From positions 1 to 64,000 of the forward strand of contig NZ_WXYO01000003.1 of the NCBI RefSeq assembly GCF_009901585.1: DNA of 64,000 nucleotides. The letters are read 5' to 3'. Shown piece by piece: positions 52,537 to 60,701 of the stretch. Under the pieces are notes generated by a model. It saw only the letters and a program-made list of their open reading frames with translations. It ran no database searches and was not told the origin of the DNA. Origin of the DNA: Poritiphilus flavus. Lineage in GTDB: Bacteria; Bacteroidota; Bacteroidia; Flavobacteriales; Flavobacteriaceae. The translations under genes and the position numbers were made by a program. Position 1 is the first letter of the stretch; every line of letters begins with the position of its first letter.

Positions 52537-52771
52537 GATAGTTGATCGTTAATGGATGATAGTTGATAGTTGATGGATGATGGTTGACAGGTGTGTGCAA
52601 GGTTATACTTATTGTTCTTTTGAAGTTCAAGTTTAAGCTTAAGTTTAAGTCCAAAGCCAGGGTTTTAAGTTGGAATTGTTAAGTTTTGGAATGTCGGATT
52701 GATGGCTGGCTGGACGGTTGGACGATTGGATCGTGAACTGTTCACTGCTTACTGATTACTGTTCACTGTTA
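52537..52771. repeat. Succession of short-period arrays (7, 6, 8, 7 bases)
   Basis: Four arrays in a row. Heptamers at 52537-52592 (GATAGTT, GATCGTT, AATGGAT and so on, eight units). Hexamers at 52623-52652 (AAGTTC, AAGTTT, AAGCTT, AAGTTT, AAGTCC). Octamers at 52696-52735 (GGATTGAT, GGCTGGCT, GGACGGTT, GGACGATT). Heptamers at 52737-52771 (ACTGTTC, ACTGCTT, ACTGATT, ACTGTTC, ACTGTTA). The last ends 3 bases before the trpA stop codon (52775-52777). No gene or promoter consensus is seen in this 294-base gap. Confidence 0.75.
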
Positions 52772-52774
52772 ACC

Positions 52775-53536
52775 CTACCGAATAGATCGCACAAAATCCG
52801 GGATAGCTTCCACACCTTCAGATTCCAGGTGTTTGATAAAAGCTGATCCGATAATTGCCCCCTTTGCAGATGAGGTGGCCTGGCTAAAAGTCTCTTTGTT
52901 GCTTATTCCAAAGCCCACAATTTGGGGATTGGAAAGTTTCATTCCCGCTATTCTTTGAAAGTAGTCTTTCTGAACCTGGCCAAAGCCTTTTTTGGCTCCG
53001 GTAGTACTGGCAGAGCTAACCATGTAAATAAATCCTTCTGAAGCCGCGTCTATCTGCCGGATCCTGGCTTCCGAAGTTTGGGGAGTGATCAAGAAGACGT
53101 TGATCAGACCATATTTTTTAAAGAGTTGTTCGTAATCCCTTTGGTATTCTGCCAGTGGTAGGTCCGGAAGAATTAAGCCGTCAATCCCAATCTCCTGGCA
53201 CTGCTTACAGAAGTCCTCCACTCCAAACTGTAATATAGGATTGAAGTAACCCATGATCAGTAAGGGTATGGAAACCGTTTTACGAATGTCCTTCAATTGC
53301 TGGAACAGTAATTTGGAGTGCATACCGTTATCGAGCGCTGCAGTACTGCTTTTTTGTATCGTCGGACCATCTGCTAGCGGGTCGCTAAATGGAAGGCCGA
53401 TTTCTATCATATCAATCCCACTTGCCTGTAGCGATTCAATGATGGTAACGGTATCATTTAAGTTAGGATGCCCTGCGGTGAAGTAGATCGATAAGAGTTT
53501 TTTGTCTTCGCGAAGTTTGCTTTGAATTCTGTTCAT
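52775..53536 (-). CDS. trpA: Tryptophan synthase alpha chain
   Basis: 253 residues from the ATG at 53536 (MNRIQSKLREDKKLLSIYFTAG); a longer in-frame start would run 75 codons into trpB. It cleaves indole-3-glycerol phosphate to indole. Catalytic Glu in MIEIGLPFSDPLADGPTIQ, catalytic Asp in GLILPDLPLAEY. It lies 1 base after trpB and is the last gene of the trp operon. The heptamer array follows its stop. Confidence 0.96.
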   Translation of the reverse strand: MNRIQSKLREDKKLLSIYFTAGHPNLNDTVTIIESLQASGIDMIEIGLPFSDPLADGPTIQKSSTAALDNGMHSKLLFQQLKDIRKTVSIPLLIMGYFNPILQFGVEDFCKQCQEIGIDGLILPDLPLAEYQRDYEQLFKKYGLINVFLITPQTSEARIRQIDAASEGFIYMVSSASTTGAKKGFGQVQKDYFQRIAGMKLSNPQIVGFGISNKETFSQATSSAKGAIIGSAFIKHLESEGVEAIPDFVRSIR

Positions 53537-53537
53537 A

Positions 53538-54719
53538 TTAAAGCTTAAAATAGTCAATATAGGTTTGAAGATCCTTGTCACCTCTTCCGGATAGGTTGAT
53601 AACGACCAGATCTTCGGGTTTAAAATTTCTATGGTTAAAGATTGCAAAGGCATGAGAGGTCTCAATGGCGGGAATGATCCCTTCCAGTTCAGCAACCATT
53701 CGGCCTGCCTGCATGGCCTCATCATCCGTGATCGAAATAAATTCCCCCCTACCGGATTCATACAGATGGGCGTGCATAGGACCTACTCCTGGATAATCCA
53801 GGCCGGCTGAAATAGAGTAAGGTTCAGTTATTTGGCCATCCTCGGTTTGCATGAGAAGTGTCTTGCTACCGTGAATGATCCCGATTTTCCCCAGGGCTGA
53901 GGTGGCTGCACTTTCTCCTGAGTGCACACCTTTTCCCGCGGCTTCCACAGCGATTATACCAACCTCTTCCTCATCCAGATAATGGTAATAGGCTCCGGCG
54001 GCATTGCTTCCACCTCCTACACATGCCACTACATAATCCGGATTCTCCCGGCCTTCCTTTTCAAGCAATTGTGATTTGATCTCTTTGGATACAACTGATT
54101 GAAATCTGGCCACCATATCCGGATAGGGGTGTGGGCCCACCACTGAACCGATGATATAATGGGTATTTACCGGGTTGTTGATCCAGTCGCGAATGGCTTC
54201 ATTTGTCGCGTCTTTTAAGGTGCGGCTTCCCGAGAGCGCAGGTCGTACCTCGGCCCCCAGCATCTTCATACGCGCTACATTCGGTGCCTGTCTGGCAATA
54301 TCGATCTCACCCATATACACAATGCATTCTATACCCATAAGGGCACAAACCGTAGCTGTGGCCACGCCGTGTTGCCCGGCGCCGGTTTCAGCGATGATGC
54401 GATCTTTTCCGAGTCTTTTGGCCATCAGGATCTGCCCAATGGTATTGTTCACCTTATGAGCTCCGGTATGGCAAAGATCTTCCCGCTTCAGGTAGATCCG
54501 GGTATTGTATTTTTTGGACAACCGCTCTGCAAAGTACAAGGGAGTTGGCCTGCCAACGTAATCTTTTAGCAGCGCATGGAACTCTTTTTCAAAACTTGGG
54601 TCCTCCATGATGTTGAGGTAATTGAGTCTAAGCTCCTCGGTGTTAGGATAGAGCATTTCCGGAATAAAAGCTCCGCCGAAATTGCCGTAGTATCCGTTTT
54701 CATCCGCTTGATATTTCAT
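53538..54719 (-). CDS. trpB: Tryptophan synthase beta chain
   Basis: 393 residues, the TrpB1 type. It joins indole and serine with pyridoxal phosphate. The Schiff-base Lys is in [11 protein letters not shown] (~residue 85), with [10 protein letters not shown] before it and the phosphate loop [10 protein letters not shown] (~residue 230). LETSHA in the C-terminal part ([11 protein letters not shown]) is typical. It is separated from trpF by a 138-base gap holding repeat arrays, the only sizeable gap in the trp operon. Confidence 0.97.
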   Translation of the reverse strand: MKYQADENGYYGNFGGAFIPEMLYPNTEELRLNYLNIMEDPSFEKEFHALLKDYVGRPTPLYFAERLSKKYNTRIYLKREDLCHTGAHKVNNTIGQILMAKRLGKDRIIAETGAGQHGVATATVCALMGIECIVYMGEIDIARQAPNVARMKMLGAEVRPALSGSRTLKDATNEAIRDWINNPVNTHYIIGSVVGPHPYPDMVARFQSVVSKEIKSQLLEKEGRENPDYVVACVGGGSNAAGAYYHYLDEEEVGIIAVEAAGKGVHSGESAATSALGKIGIIHGSKTLLMQTEDGQITEPYSISAGLDYPGVGPMHAHLYESGRGEFISITDDEAMQAGRMVAELEGIIPAIETSHAFAIFNHRNFKPEDLVVINLSGRGDKDLQTYIDYFKL

Positions 54720-54737
54720 AGTTTAACTTCTTTTTTT

Positions 54738-54856
54738 AAGTTCAAGATCAAGTCTAATTATTTGAGTTTTTCGCTTTGCGCTATACGCTTTTTTCTTCCA
54801 AAACGCGATGAGGGACTGTTCACTGCTTACTGTTTACTGATTACTGTTTACTGCAA
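54738..54856. repeat. Short-period arrays in the trpF-trpB gap
   Basis: Hexamers at 54738-54755 (AAGTTC, AAGATC, AAGTCT), heptamers at 54772-54792 (CGCTTTG, CGCTATA, CGCTTTT) and heptamers at 54815-54856 (ACTGTTC, ACTGCTT, ACTGTTT, ACTGATT, ACTGTTT, ACTGCAA). The last array ends 1 base before the trpF stop codon at 54858-54860. The ACTG array is almost the same as the one after trpA. Confidence 0.75.
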
Positions 54857-54857
54857 T

Positions 54858-55499
54858 TCAATATTCCCCATCCAGAAAATCCCTGAACCGTCTTAGTTCT
54901 TCAATAATTTTATGTCCTGGTTCGCTTTCAAACCTGCTGTTTACATCGATCACCTCGCACAATTCTGAAACCATTGTCCCCATAAAGGCCTTAATCTCTT
55001 CCACACTCTCATTTCCTATACCCCCGCTTAAAAAAAAAGGTTTTGAAGAGGGGTAATCCTTTAGGATGCTCCAATCAAAAGCGTAGCCATTTCCTCCGGG
55101 CAAAGGCCCCTTCGTATCGAACAGATAATAATCGCAAACGGACTCATAGGGCTTTAGCCTATCAAAATTGAAAGTGTCCTTGATAGTAAAAACTTTAATT
55201 ATCCCGATTTCCCTACCCGTCGTTTTCTTCATTTGAGCAAAAAGCTCGCTGCAGTAGTCCGGACTTTCGGTTCCGTGTAATTGTACCAGTTCGAGATCGT
55301 ATTTGATGATTTTATCTGTGATATTACTGAAATCGGCATCTACAAAAACTCCAACTTTTTTTATTTTCTTTGGGAGTACAGCTAATTCACCATCGAAATA
55401 ACGTGCTGAAGGCTCCCAAAAAATGAATCCCAGATAGTCGGGTTCCAAAGTGGCCACCTCTTCAATATTGACTTTATTACCGCAGACTTTGAGCTTCAT
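54858..55499 (-). CDS. trpF: Phosphoribosylanthranilate isomerase
   Basis: 213 residues, TIM barrel. N-terminal KLKVCGNK carries the catalytic Cys (~residue 5-7), and YYLFDTKGPLPGGNGYAFDW carries the catalytic Asp. FLSGGIGNESVEEIKAF is the phosphate-binding loop. It converts phosphoribosylanthranilate to CdRP. It overlaps trpC by 4 bases. Confidence 0.96.
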   Translation of the reverse strand: MKLKVCGNKVNIEEVATLEPDYLGFIFWEPSARYFDGELAVLPKKIKKVGVFVDADFSNITDKIIKYDLELVQLHGTESPDYCSELFAQMKKTTGREIGIIKVFTIKDTFNFDRLKPYESVCDYYLFDTKGPLPGGNGYAFDWSILKDYPSSKPFFLSGGIGNESVEEIKAFMGTMVSELCEVIDVNSRFESEPGHKIIEELRRFRDFLDGEY

Positions 55500-56284
55500 G
55501 AATTCAATGCTTTGATAAATTCCGAGGCCTTTTTACCCGGGTTTTCCGTCTTCATAAAATGTTCTCCAACCAGAAACCCTTTGTATCCATAGGATCTGAG
55601 ATCCTGAATGGCGTCAACATTGCTAATTCCGCTTTCGGAAACTTTAACAAAATCGTCCGGTATCTGTTCAGAAAGTGACCTGCTCGTGTCCAGGCTGACC
55701 TCAAAAGTTTTCAGGTCCCTGTTATTTACCCCTAGCATATCCAGGCTGGGCATCAAAGACTTTTGAAGCTCCGCTTCATTATGTACTTCGAGCAGCACAT
55801 CAAGGCCAAGATCTTTGGCGGTTTCAGAAAGGGATTTGATCTCGGATCTGCTTAGTATGGCCGCGATCAGCAGTATCACATCGGCTCCATAGGCCTTAGC
55901 TTCCAGGATCTGAAAAGGGTCTATGATAAATTCCTTTCTAAGAATGGGCAGTTGCACGCTTGCTCTTACCGATAAAACATCCTCCAGAGAACCACCAAAA
56001 TATTTTAGGTCTGTCAGTACGGACATCCCCGCTACTCCGGCATTTTGATAACCCAGAGCCACTTCCTGGACACTAAGGGATTGATTGATCACCGACCTGG
56101 ACGGTGATCTCCTTTTATGTTCCGCTATAATACCTGAACTACCAACTTGTTTTAGCTTCTCTGCCAGGGAGTTTGTCTTCCTTTCAAACAGTGGAAAACG
56201 CTCGAGTAGTGAAACCGGAGTAAGTTCCTTTTTCAGATCTACCTCCTTGCGTTTATCCCTTACTATCCGCTCTAGAATATTCAT
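55496..56284 (-). CDS. trpC: Indole-3-glycerol phosphate synthase
   Basis: 262 residues. N-terminal ILERIVRDKRKEVD is typical. Active-site segments: IIAEHKRRSPSRSVI (Lys), LRKEFIIDPFQI (Lys), LLEVHNEAEL (Glu) and GVNNRDLKTFEV (Asn). It closes the indole ring from CdRP. Separate from trpF (not a fusion as in E. coli), overlapping trpF and trpD by 4 bases each. Confidence 0.97.
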   Translation of the reverse strand: MNILERIVRDKRKEVDLKKELTPVSLLERFPLFERKTNSLAEKLKQVGSSGIIAEHKRRSPSRSVINQSLSVQEVALGYQNAGVAGMSVLTDLKYFGGSLEDVLSVRASVQLPILRKEFIIDPFQILEAKAYGADVILLIAAILSRSEIKSLSETAKDLGLDVLLEVHNEAELQKSLMPSLDMLGVNNRDLKTFEVSLDTSRSLSEQIPDDFVKVSESGISNVDAIQDLRSYGYKGFLVGEHFMKTENPGKKASEFIKALNS

Positions 56285-57276
56285 GCTGCACTCAATGCTT
56301 GTAGTTTTCTTAAGGCTTCTAAACCTTTCCCAGCTTCCAGGGACTCCTGAGCCTTTTCAAAGCCGGCTTTAGGGCTTAGACCTAATGCAGTTGCAATGGC
56401 TATCCCCGCATTGGCACAGACTACATTGTTTTGCGCCTCAGTTCCTTTACCCTGGAGAATATTCAGAAAGATCTGTGCGGATTCTTCAATACTATCTCCA
56501 CCGGCAATTTCGGCAGGACTGATCGACGATACCCCAAAATCATCCGGTTCTAATATGGCTTCAGTGGAATTGGTAATGGTTTTGGTTTTACCGGTCAGTG
56601 AAATCTCATCGTAACCATCCAGGGCGTGCAAGACCGTAAATCTTTTGTCTGTATTTTGATAGAGGTATCCGTACATACGGGCCAGTTCCAGGTTGAAGAC
56701 TCCTACCATTTGATTTTTGGGAAAGGCGGGGTTTACCATAGGCCCCAGCATATTGAAAAAGGTCTTTACACCCAGTTCCCTTCTGATGGGCGCTACATTT
56801 TTCATGGCAGGATGGAAGAGGGGGGCGTGCAATACACAGATACCCGCTTCGTCAATAGAGCGCTTCAGGAAATCCGCATCATTGCTAAAACGGATACCGA
56901 GGAATTCCATTACATTGCTACTTCCACACTTGGAGGAAACTCCGTAATTTCCGTGCTTGGTTACTTTTATCCCTGCTCCTGCCGTAACAAAGGAAGCCAG
57001 GGTAGAAATATTAAAGGTGTCCTTGCCATCCCCACCGGTGCCGCACAGGTCTATTGGATCGTATTCTGAAAGGTCCACGGCGAGGCAAAGCTCCAGCAAT
57101 GCATCCCGAAAACCTTCCAGTTCCTCTATGGAAATACTGCGCATCATATATACCGTTAAAAAAGCGGCAATTTGTCCGGGGTTGTATTCGCCACCGGCGA
57201 TGTTCACCAAAATCCGCCTAGCATCTTCCTTTGACAGGATTTCGTGGTTGATCAACTTGTTTAGCGTTTCTTTCAT
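56281..57276 (-). CDS. trpD: Anthranilate phosphoribosyltransferase
   Basis: 331 residues. PRPP-binding loop DLCGTGGDGKDTFNISTLAS (~residues 78-97), KHGNYGVSSKCGSSNVME and the anthranilate site near HPAMKNVAPIRRELG. It joins anthranilate to PRPP. It is a single-function protein and lies 21 bases after trpG. The C-terminus overlaps trpC by 4 bases. Confidence 0.97.
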   Translation of the reverse strand: MKETLNKLINHEILSKEDARRILVNIAGGEYNPGQIAAFLTVYMMRSISIEELEGFRDALLELCLAVDLSEYDPIDLCGTGGDGKDTFNISTLASFVTAGAGIKVTKHGNYGVSSKCGSSNVMEFLGIRFSNDADFLKRSIDEAGICVLHAPLFHPAMKNVAPIRRELGVKTFFNMLGPMVNPAFPKNQMVGVFNLELARMYGYLYQNTDKRFTVLHALDGYDEISLTGKTKTITNSTEAILEPDDFGVSSISPAEIAGGDSIEESAQIFLNILQGKGTEAQNNVVCANAGIAIATALGLSPKAGFEKAQESLEAGKGLEALRKLQALSAA

Positions 57277-57297
57277 CTTCTGTTTAGATTTCGGGGC

Positions 57298-57861
57298 TTA
57301 GAGCTGAAGCCAGTTTTCCAGTATTTTTTTGCCTTCCGGGGTAAGGACGGATTCAGGGTGAAATTGAACTCCGCGTACATTGAGCGAGCGGTGTCTCAAG
57401 GACATGATCTGTCCGTTCTCGTCTAGGGAGGTCACTTCCAGTTCCTCAGGTAACTGAGGGTCCACTACCCAGGAGTGATACCTGCCTACCATAATTTCTT
57501 CCGGGAGTCCCTTGAATATCTCATCTTCCACAGTAATACGCACATTGGTCGCGATACCGTGATACACCTCTTCAAGATTGACCAGGGTGCCACCAAATAC
57601 CTCTCCAATGGCCTGTTGCCCCAGGCAGACCCCTAAAATGCTTTTTGTCGGAGCGTAACGGGCAATGATCTGTTTTAACAAGCCTGCCTCATCCGGTATT
57701 CCCGGTCCGGGAGAAAGCACAATCTTGTGGAATTCCTCCACTTCGTCCAGGGACAGCTGATCGTTCCGTTTAACGGTTACCGTACAATCCAGATCCTCAA
57801 GGTAGTGCACCAGGTTGTATGTGAAGCTGTCGTAATTGTCTATGACCAGTACTTTCATCAT
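57298..57861 (-). CDS. trpG: Anthranilate synthase glutamine amidotransferase subunit
   Basis: 187 residues, class I amidotransferase. Nucleophile Cys in GVCLGQQAIGEVFGG (~residue 79), the His-Glu pair in VQFHPESVLTPEG (~168). It supplies ammonia to TrpE. The same type may also serve PabB in folate synthesis; no pab gene is near, and the position between trpE and trpD supports the tryptophan role. It starts 2 bases after the trpE stop. Confidence 0.96.
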   Translation of the reverse strand: MMKVLVIDNYDSFTYNLVHYLEDLDCTVTVKRNDQLSLDEVEEFHKIVLSPGPGIPDEAGLLKQIIARYAPTKSILGVCLGQQAIGEVFGGTLVNLEEVYHGIATNVRITVEDEIFKGLPEEIMVGRYHSWVVDPQLPEELEVTSLDENGQIMSLRHRSLNVRGVQFHPESVLTPEGKKILENWLQL

Positions 57862-57863
57862 GC

Positions 57864-59264
57864 TTATAAGTTCTCTGCGATTTCCAGCGCTTTGGTCAAA
57901 GCGCCAAGTTTGTTATAGGTTTCCTGCAATTCCGTAGCCGGATCCGAAGCCGCCACCAGACCGGCTCCGGCCTGATAATGCAAACGGTGGTTCTTGCTTA
58001 AAAAAGTCCGGATCATAATGGCGTGATTGAAATCCCCGTCAAAAGCCATGAAGCCAATAGCACCTCCGTAATAGTCGCGGTTTGTCTTTTCATATCTTTC
58101 AATGAGTTGCATCGCCATGTGCTTAGGAGCTCCACTCAGGGTACCGGCAGGGAAAGTGTCAGCGACTACTTTCATAGTTGGGATATCGGCTTTTTTCTGC
58201 CCCGTAACCTTAGAAACCAGGTGTATCACATGCGAAAAGTACTGTACTTCGCGATAGTTCTCAACACTCACCATATTGCCGTTCCTACTGAGGTCATTCC
58301 TGGCCAGATCTACCAGCATTACGTGTTCGCTGTTTTCCTTATCGTCTTCGGTGAGTTTTTTTGCCAGTAAGGCATCTTCCTCGTCGTTACCCGTACGCTT
58401 GAAGGTGCCAGCTATAGGATGGATTTCAGCCTTTCCATTTTTTACTACCAATTGTGCTTCCGGAGAGCTTCCAAAGATCTTGAAATCCCCGAAATCAAAA
58501 TAAAAGAGATAGGGAGAGGGGTTAACAGATCGCAACGCGCGATAAACGTTGAATTCATCTCCTTTAAATCCCTGGGAAAACCTTCTTGACAGTACCAACT
58601 GAAAGACATCTCCCCGCTGGCAGTGTTTTTTTGCCAGCCTGACATGTTCCATGTATTCCTCATCTTCCAGGTTGGAAGATGCAGCGCCATCTTTTGAAAA
58701 ATTATAGGAAGCAAAGGTACGCACATTGAGGATTTGCTCCAGTTCCTCAATATTGGATTCAGAATTATAGCAATGGGCAAAGATATATGCCTCATTCTTA
58801 AAGTGGTTTATCGCTATAATGTTTTGATAGACGGCATAGTAGATATCCGGTATCTGCAGGTTACCATTTTTTTTGGACAGGGAAATATCTTCGAAATATC
58901 GCACAGCATCATAAGCCATATAGCCGAAGAGTCCATTGTTGATAAATTTGAAGCCATTTTGCTCTACCTTAAAGTTGCCTGCAAACCGGTGGATTATTTC
59001 AGGGACATTCAGGCTTTCATCAATAGCCTGCTCATCTGAACTGCCATCCGGAAAACTTCGGTAAACGGTTTCATTCTCAATTTTTATGCTGGCGATAGGG
59101 TTGCAACATATATATGAGAAGGTATTGTCATTAGCGCGGTAATCACTACTCTCCAGCAGTATGCTGTTCGGGAAACGGTCCCGGATCTTGAGGTAGACGC
59201 TTACCGGGGTAATGGTATCTGCCAGGATCTTATTGTAGGCAGTTGTCAATGGGTATGATTTCAT
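57864..59264 (-). CDS. trpE: Anthranilate synthase component I
   Basis: 466 residues from the ATG at 59264; a GTG two codons earlier is less likely. It turns chorismate into anthranilate. The Trp feedback motif is present (ILLESSDYRAND, LLES-type), and the chorismate-binding domain has IAGTFKRTGNDEED, ENSEHVMLVDLARNDL and PAGTLSGAPKHMAM. So the enzyme should be inhibited by tryptophan, in addition to the attenuator upstream. It is the first structural gene of the trp operon. Confidence 0.97.
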   Translation of the reverse strand: MKSYPLTTAYNKILADTITPVSVYLKIRDRFPNSILLESSDYRANDNTFSYICCNPIASIKIENETVYRSFPDGSSDEQAIDESLNVPEIIHRFAGNFKVEQNGFKFINNGLFGYMAYDAVRYFEDISLSKKNGNLQIPDIYYAVYQNIIAINHFKNEAYIFAHCYNSESNIEELEQILNVRTFASYNFSKDGAASSNLEDEEYMEHVRLAKKHCQRGDVFQLVLSRRFSQGFKGDEFNVYRALRSVNPSPYLFYFDFGDFKIFGSSPEAQLVVKNGKAEIHPIAGTFKRTGNDEEDALLAKKLTEDDKENSEHVMLVDLARNDLSRNGNMVSVENYREVQYFSHVIHLVSKVTGQKKADIPTMKVVADTFPAGTLSGAPKHMAMQLIERYEKTNRDYYGGAIGFMAFDGDFNHAIMIRTFLSKNHRLHYQAGAGLVAASDPATELQETYNKLGALTKALEIAENL

Positions 59265-59280
59265 AATCACTTACTGTGTT

Positions 59281-59316
59281 AAATCAAAAAGGCTTGTCGT
59301 GATAGACAAGCCTTTT
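59281..59316 (-). terminator. trp attenuator terminator
   Basis: On the minus strand AAAAGGCTTGTC (59316-59305) and GACAAGCCTTTT (59298-59287) form a perfect 12-bp stem with a 6-base loop, followed by a T-rich stretch reaching 59281. It lies between the trpL stop (59346) and trpE start (59264). Upstream, the Trp codons (TGGTG) can pair with CACCA (59339-59335), and TAAGC just before it can pair with GCTTG of the terminator stem, giving a plausible 1:2 versus 2:3 switch. Confidence 0.88.
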
Positions 59317-59345
59317 CGTACGGTTATACTACAATGGTGCTTAGC

Positions 59346-59402
59346 TCACGATTTATGACGTAAGTTCTTCCACCACCAAGTATGTACCGTTAATACTTTC
59401 AT
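59346..59402 (-). CDS. trpL: trp operon leader peptide with three Trp codons
   Basis: 18 residues, MKVLTVHTWWWKNLRHKS, then TGA. Three Trp codons in a row (59378-59370) in an 18-residue frame, placed 29 bases before a strong terminator hairpin and 81 bases before trpE, match the classical attenuation design: ribosome stalling at Trp codons when charged tRNA-Trp is scarce favours read-through. A textbook promoter ends 5 bases before the ATG, so the message probably starts at or next to the ATG. Its product has no other expected function. Confidence 0.9.
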   Translation of the reverse strand: MKVLTVHTWWWKNLRHKS

Positions 59403-59407
59403 TAGGC

Positions 59408-59437
59408 CAAATATAGAAAGGAATTTTAAATCTGCAA
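59408..59437 (-). promoter_or_regulatory. Promoter of the trp operon
   Basis: Minus strand TTG (59437-59435), 19 bases, TATATTTG (59415-59408). A perfect Bacteroidota promoter, ending 5 bases before the trpL ATG. Confidence 0.85.
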
Positions 59438-59449
59438 ATAAGAGCGGAA

Positions 59450-59486
59450 AAAAAGTAACCCTGAAGGAATTGGTTCCCTTCAGGGT
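59450..59486 (-). terminator. Terminator of the MarR/YceI unit
   Basis: ACCCTGAAGG (59458-59467) pairs with CCTTCAGGGT (59477-59486). On the minus strand it is followed by TACTTTTTTT. It insulates the trp promoter from the gene behind. Confidence 0.85.
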
Positions 59487-59507
59487 CTTCATGTGAGGTT
59501 AAGTTTG

Positions 59508-60086
59508 TTAGAATTCCAGGTCTACGACCAGATCGAATTCATCGTAAATGGTTTTATCTCCAAGATTTTCAAAAAAGCTACCGGAGCCGTAGCGTACATT
59601 GTACTCTGCACGGTCTACTTTTAAAGTTGCGGTGGCTTTGCTTCCGTATATGGAAACATCAAAAGTTATCGGCTTTGTGATTCCTTTGATAGTAAGATCG
59701 CCGGTAACCTCATAAGAGTTTTTGCCACTGGCTGTTACGTTGGTAAATACCAGTTTGGAAGTAGGGTGGGTCTCCACACCAAAGAAATCGTCTGATTTCA
59801 AATGCCCTTCCAATTTTCCTTTGTATTCCCCTTCAAGGTCGGTAGAGATCAAAGAGGTCATGTCTACTTCAAATTCCCCTCCGATGAGCTTTCCGGCTTC
59901 GAATTCCAGGGAACCTGAGTTAAGGTTTACTGTCCCGGTATGGGAGCCTGTTACTTTGTAAGCTTTCCAGGTAACCGTGCTGCTTTCCGTTTTTACGGTC
60001 TTTTTTTCGCCGTCAACAGGATTTCCTGCCTGAAGCGCGGTTCCAAATACAACTGCCAATGCCAGGCTGATTACGTTCTTTTTCAT
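59508..60086 (-). CDS. YceI-family periplasmic protein
   Basis: 192 residues: signal peptide MKKNVISLALAVVFGTALQA, then a lipocalin-like YceI beta barrel (STVTWKAYKVTGSHTGTVNL, GEFEVDMTSLISTDLEGEYK, HLKSDDFFGVETHPTSKLVF, ITFDVSIYGSKATATLKVDR). YceI proteins bind isoprenoid or long lipid chains; their job in flavobacteria is not proven. It follows the MarR gene by 37 bases and is probably cotranscribed with it. A terminator follows. Confidence 0.93.
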   Translation of the reverse strand: MKKNVISLALAVVFGTALQAGNPVDGEKKTVKTESSTVTWKAYKVTGSHTGTVNLNSGSLEFEAGKLIGGEFEVDMTSLISTDLEGEYKGKLEGHLKSDDFFGVETHPTSKLVFTNVTASGKNSYEVTGDLTIKGITKPITFDVSIYGSKATATLKVDRAEYNVRYGSGSFFENLGDKTIYDEFDLVVDLEF

Positions 60087-60123
60087 GATTTCTGAATTTT
60101 CGGATTATCGATTTAACTATGGA

Positions 60124-60570
60124 TTAAAATTTATCTAATAAGTAATTTAATTGTTCTAATTGTGCCCTGCTAAAGCCTTCAACGATCTGTTGTTCTGTGG
60201 TATCCATAACGCGATCCATTTCATCAAGCATCCTTTTTCCACTGTCGGTGATGGTTATTTCCACTTTGCGCCGATTAGTCTCGCAGATCTCCCTTCGTAC
60301 ATAGCCTTTGTGAATCAACTTGTCTACAAGCCTGGTCGTATTGCTCATTTTACTTACCATCCTTTCATTTAAGGTGGAAAGGTTTGCCGGGCATCCTTTC
60401 TGGCCTCGGAGAATACGCAATACATTAAATTGTTGACTAGACATTTCATAGGGTTTCAAGGCCGCTGTTATGGCCTCGTTGACTTTGTTGTGTACCAGCA
60501 TCAGATGGATAAGCGTCCGCTTTTCAAGCGGAATCGGCTTAGTAGTTTTTATAACTTCTTCTACATTCAT
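60124..60570 (-). CDS. MarR-family transcriptional regulator
   Basis: 148 residues with the winged helix: PYEMSSQQFNVLRILRGQKG, LSTLNERMVSKMSNTTRLVDKLIHKGYV and the wing ETNRRKVEITITDSGKRML. It lies upstream of yceI, a pair repeated in many Flavobacteriia, and a palindrome TTGTATATACAA overlaps its own -7 box. It is likely an autorepressor that also controls yceI, since both would share this promoter. Ligand unknown. Confidence 0.93.
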   Translation of the reverse strand: MNVEEVIKTTKPIPLEKRTLIHLMLVHNKVNEAITAALKPYEMSSQQFNVLRILRGQKGCPANLSTLNERMVSKMSNTTRLVDKLIHKGYVRREICETNRRKVEITITDSGKRMLDEMDRVMDTTEQQIVEGFSRAQLEQLNYLLDKF

Positions 60571-60584
60571 GTCTTTACAACAAT

Positions 60585-60622
60585 TGTATATACAAATGTA
60601 ATTGTGATTTTATTATCTGCAA
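60585..60622 (-). promoter_or_regulatory. marR promoter with overlapping palindrome
   Basis: Minus strand TTG (60622-60620), 18 bases, TACATTTG (60601-60594). The 12-bp perfect palindrome TTGTATATACAA (60585-60596) overlaps the end of the -7 box and the start point. Confidence 0.75.
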
Positions 60623-60701
60623 TTCTTTAAGCGATAAATTTTTGTTAAATATTTATAAGGCCAATTGAGGCTGCTTAATTTTAAAAGGTAAACCTTTAAG
60701 T

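Noticed and set aside
53537-53761. 75-codon N-terminal extension of trpA
   Set aside because: It overlaps the end of trpB in another frame; the true N-terminus MNRIQSKLREDKKL begins at 53536.
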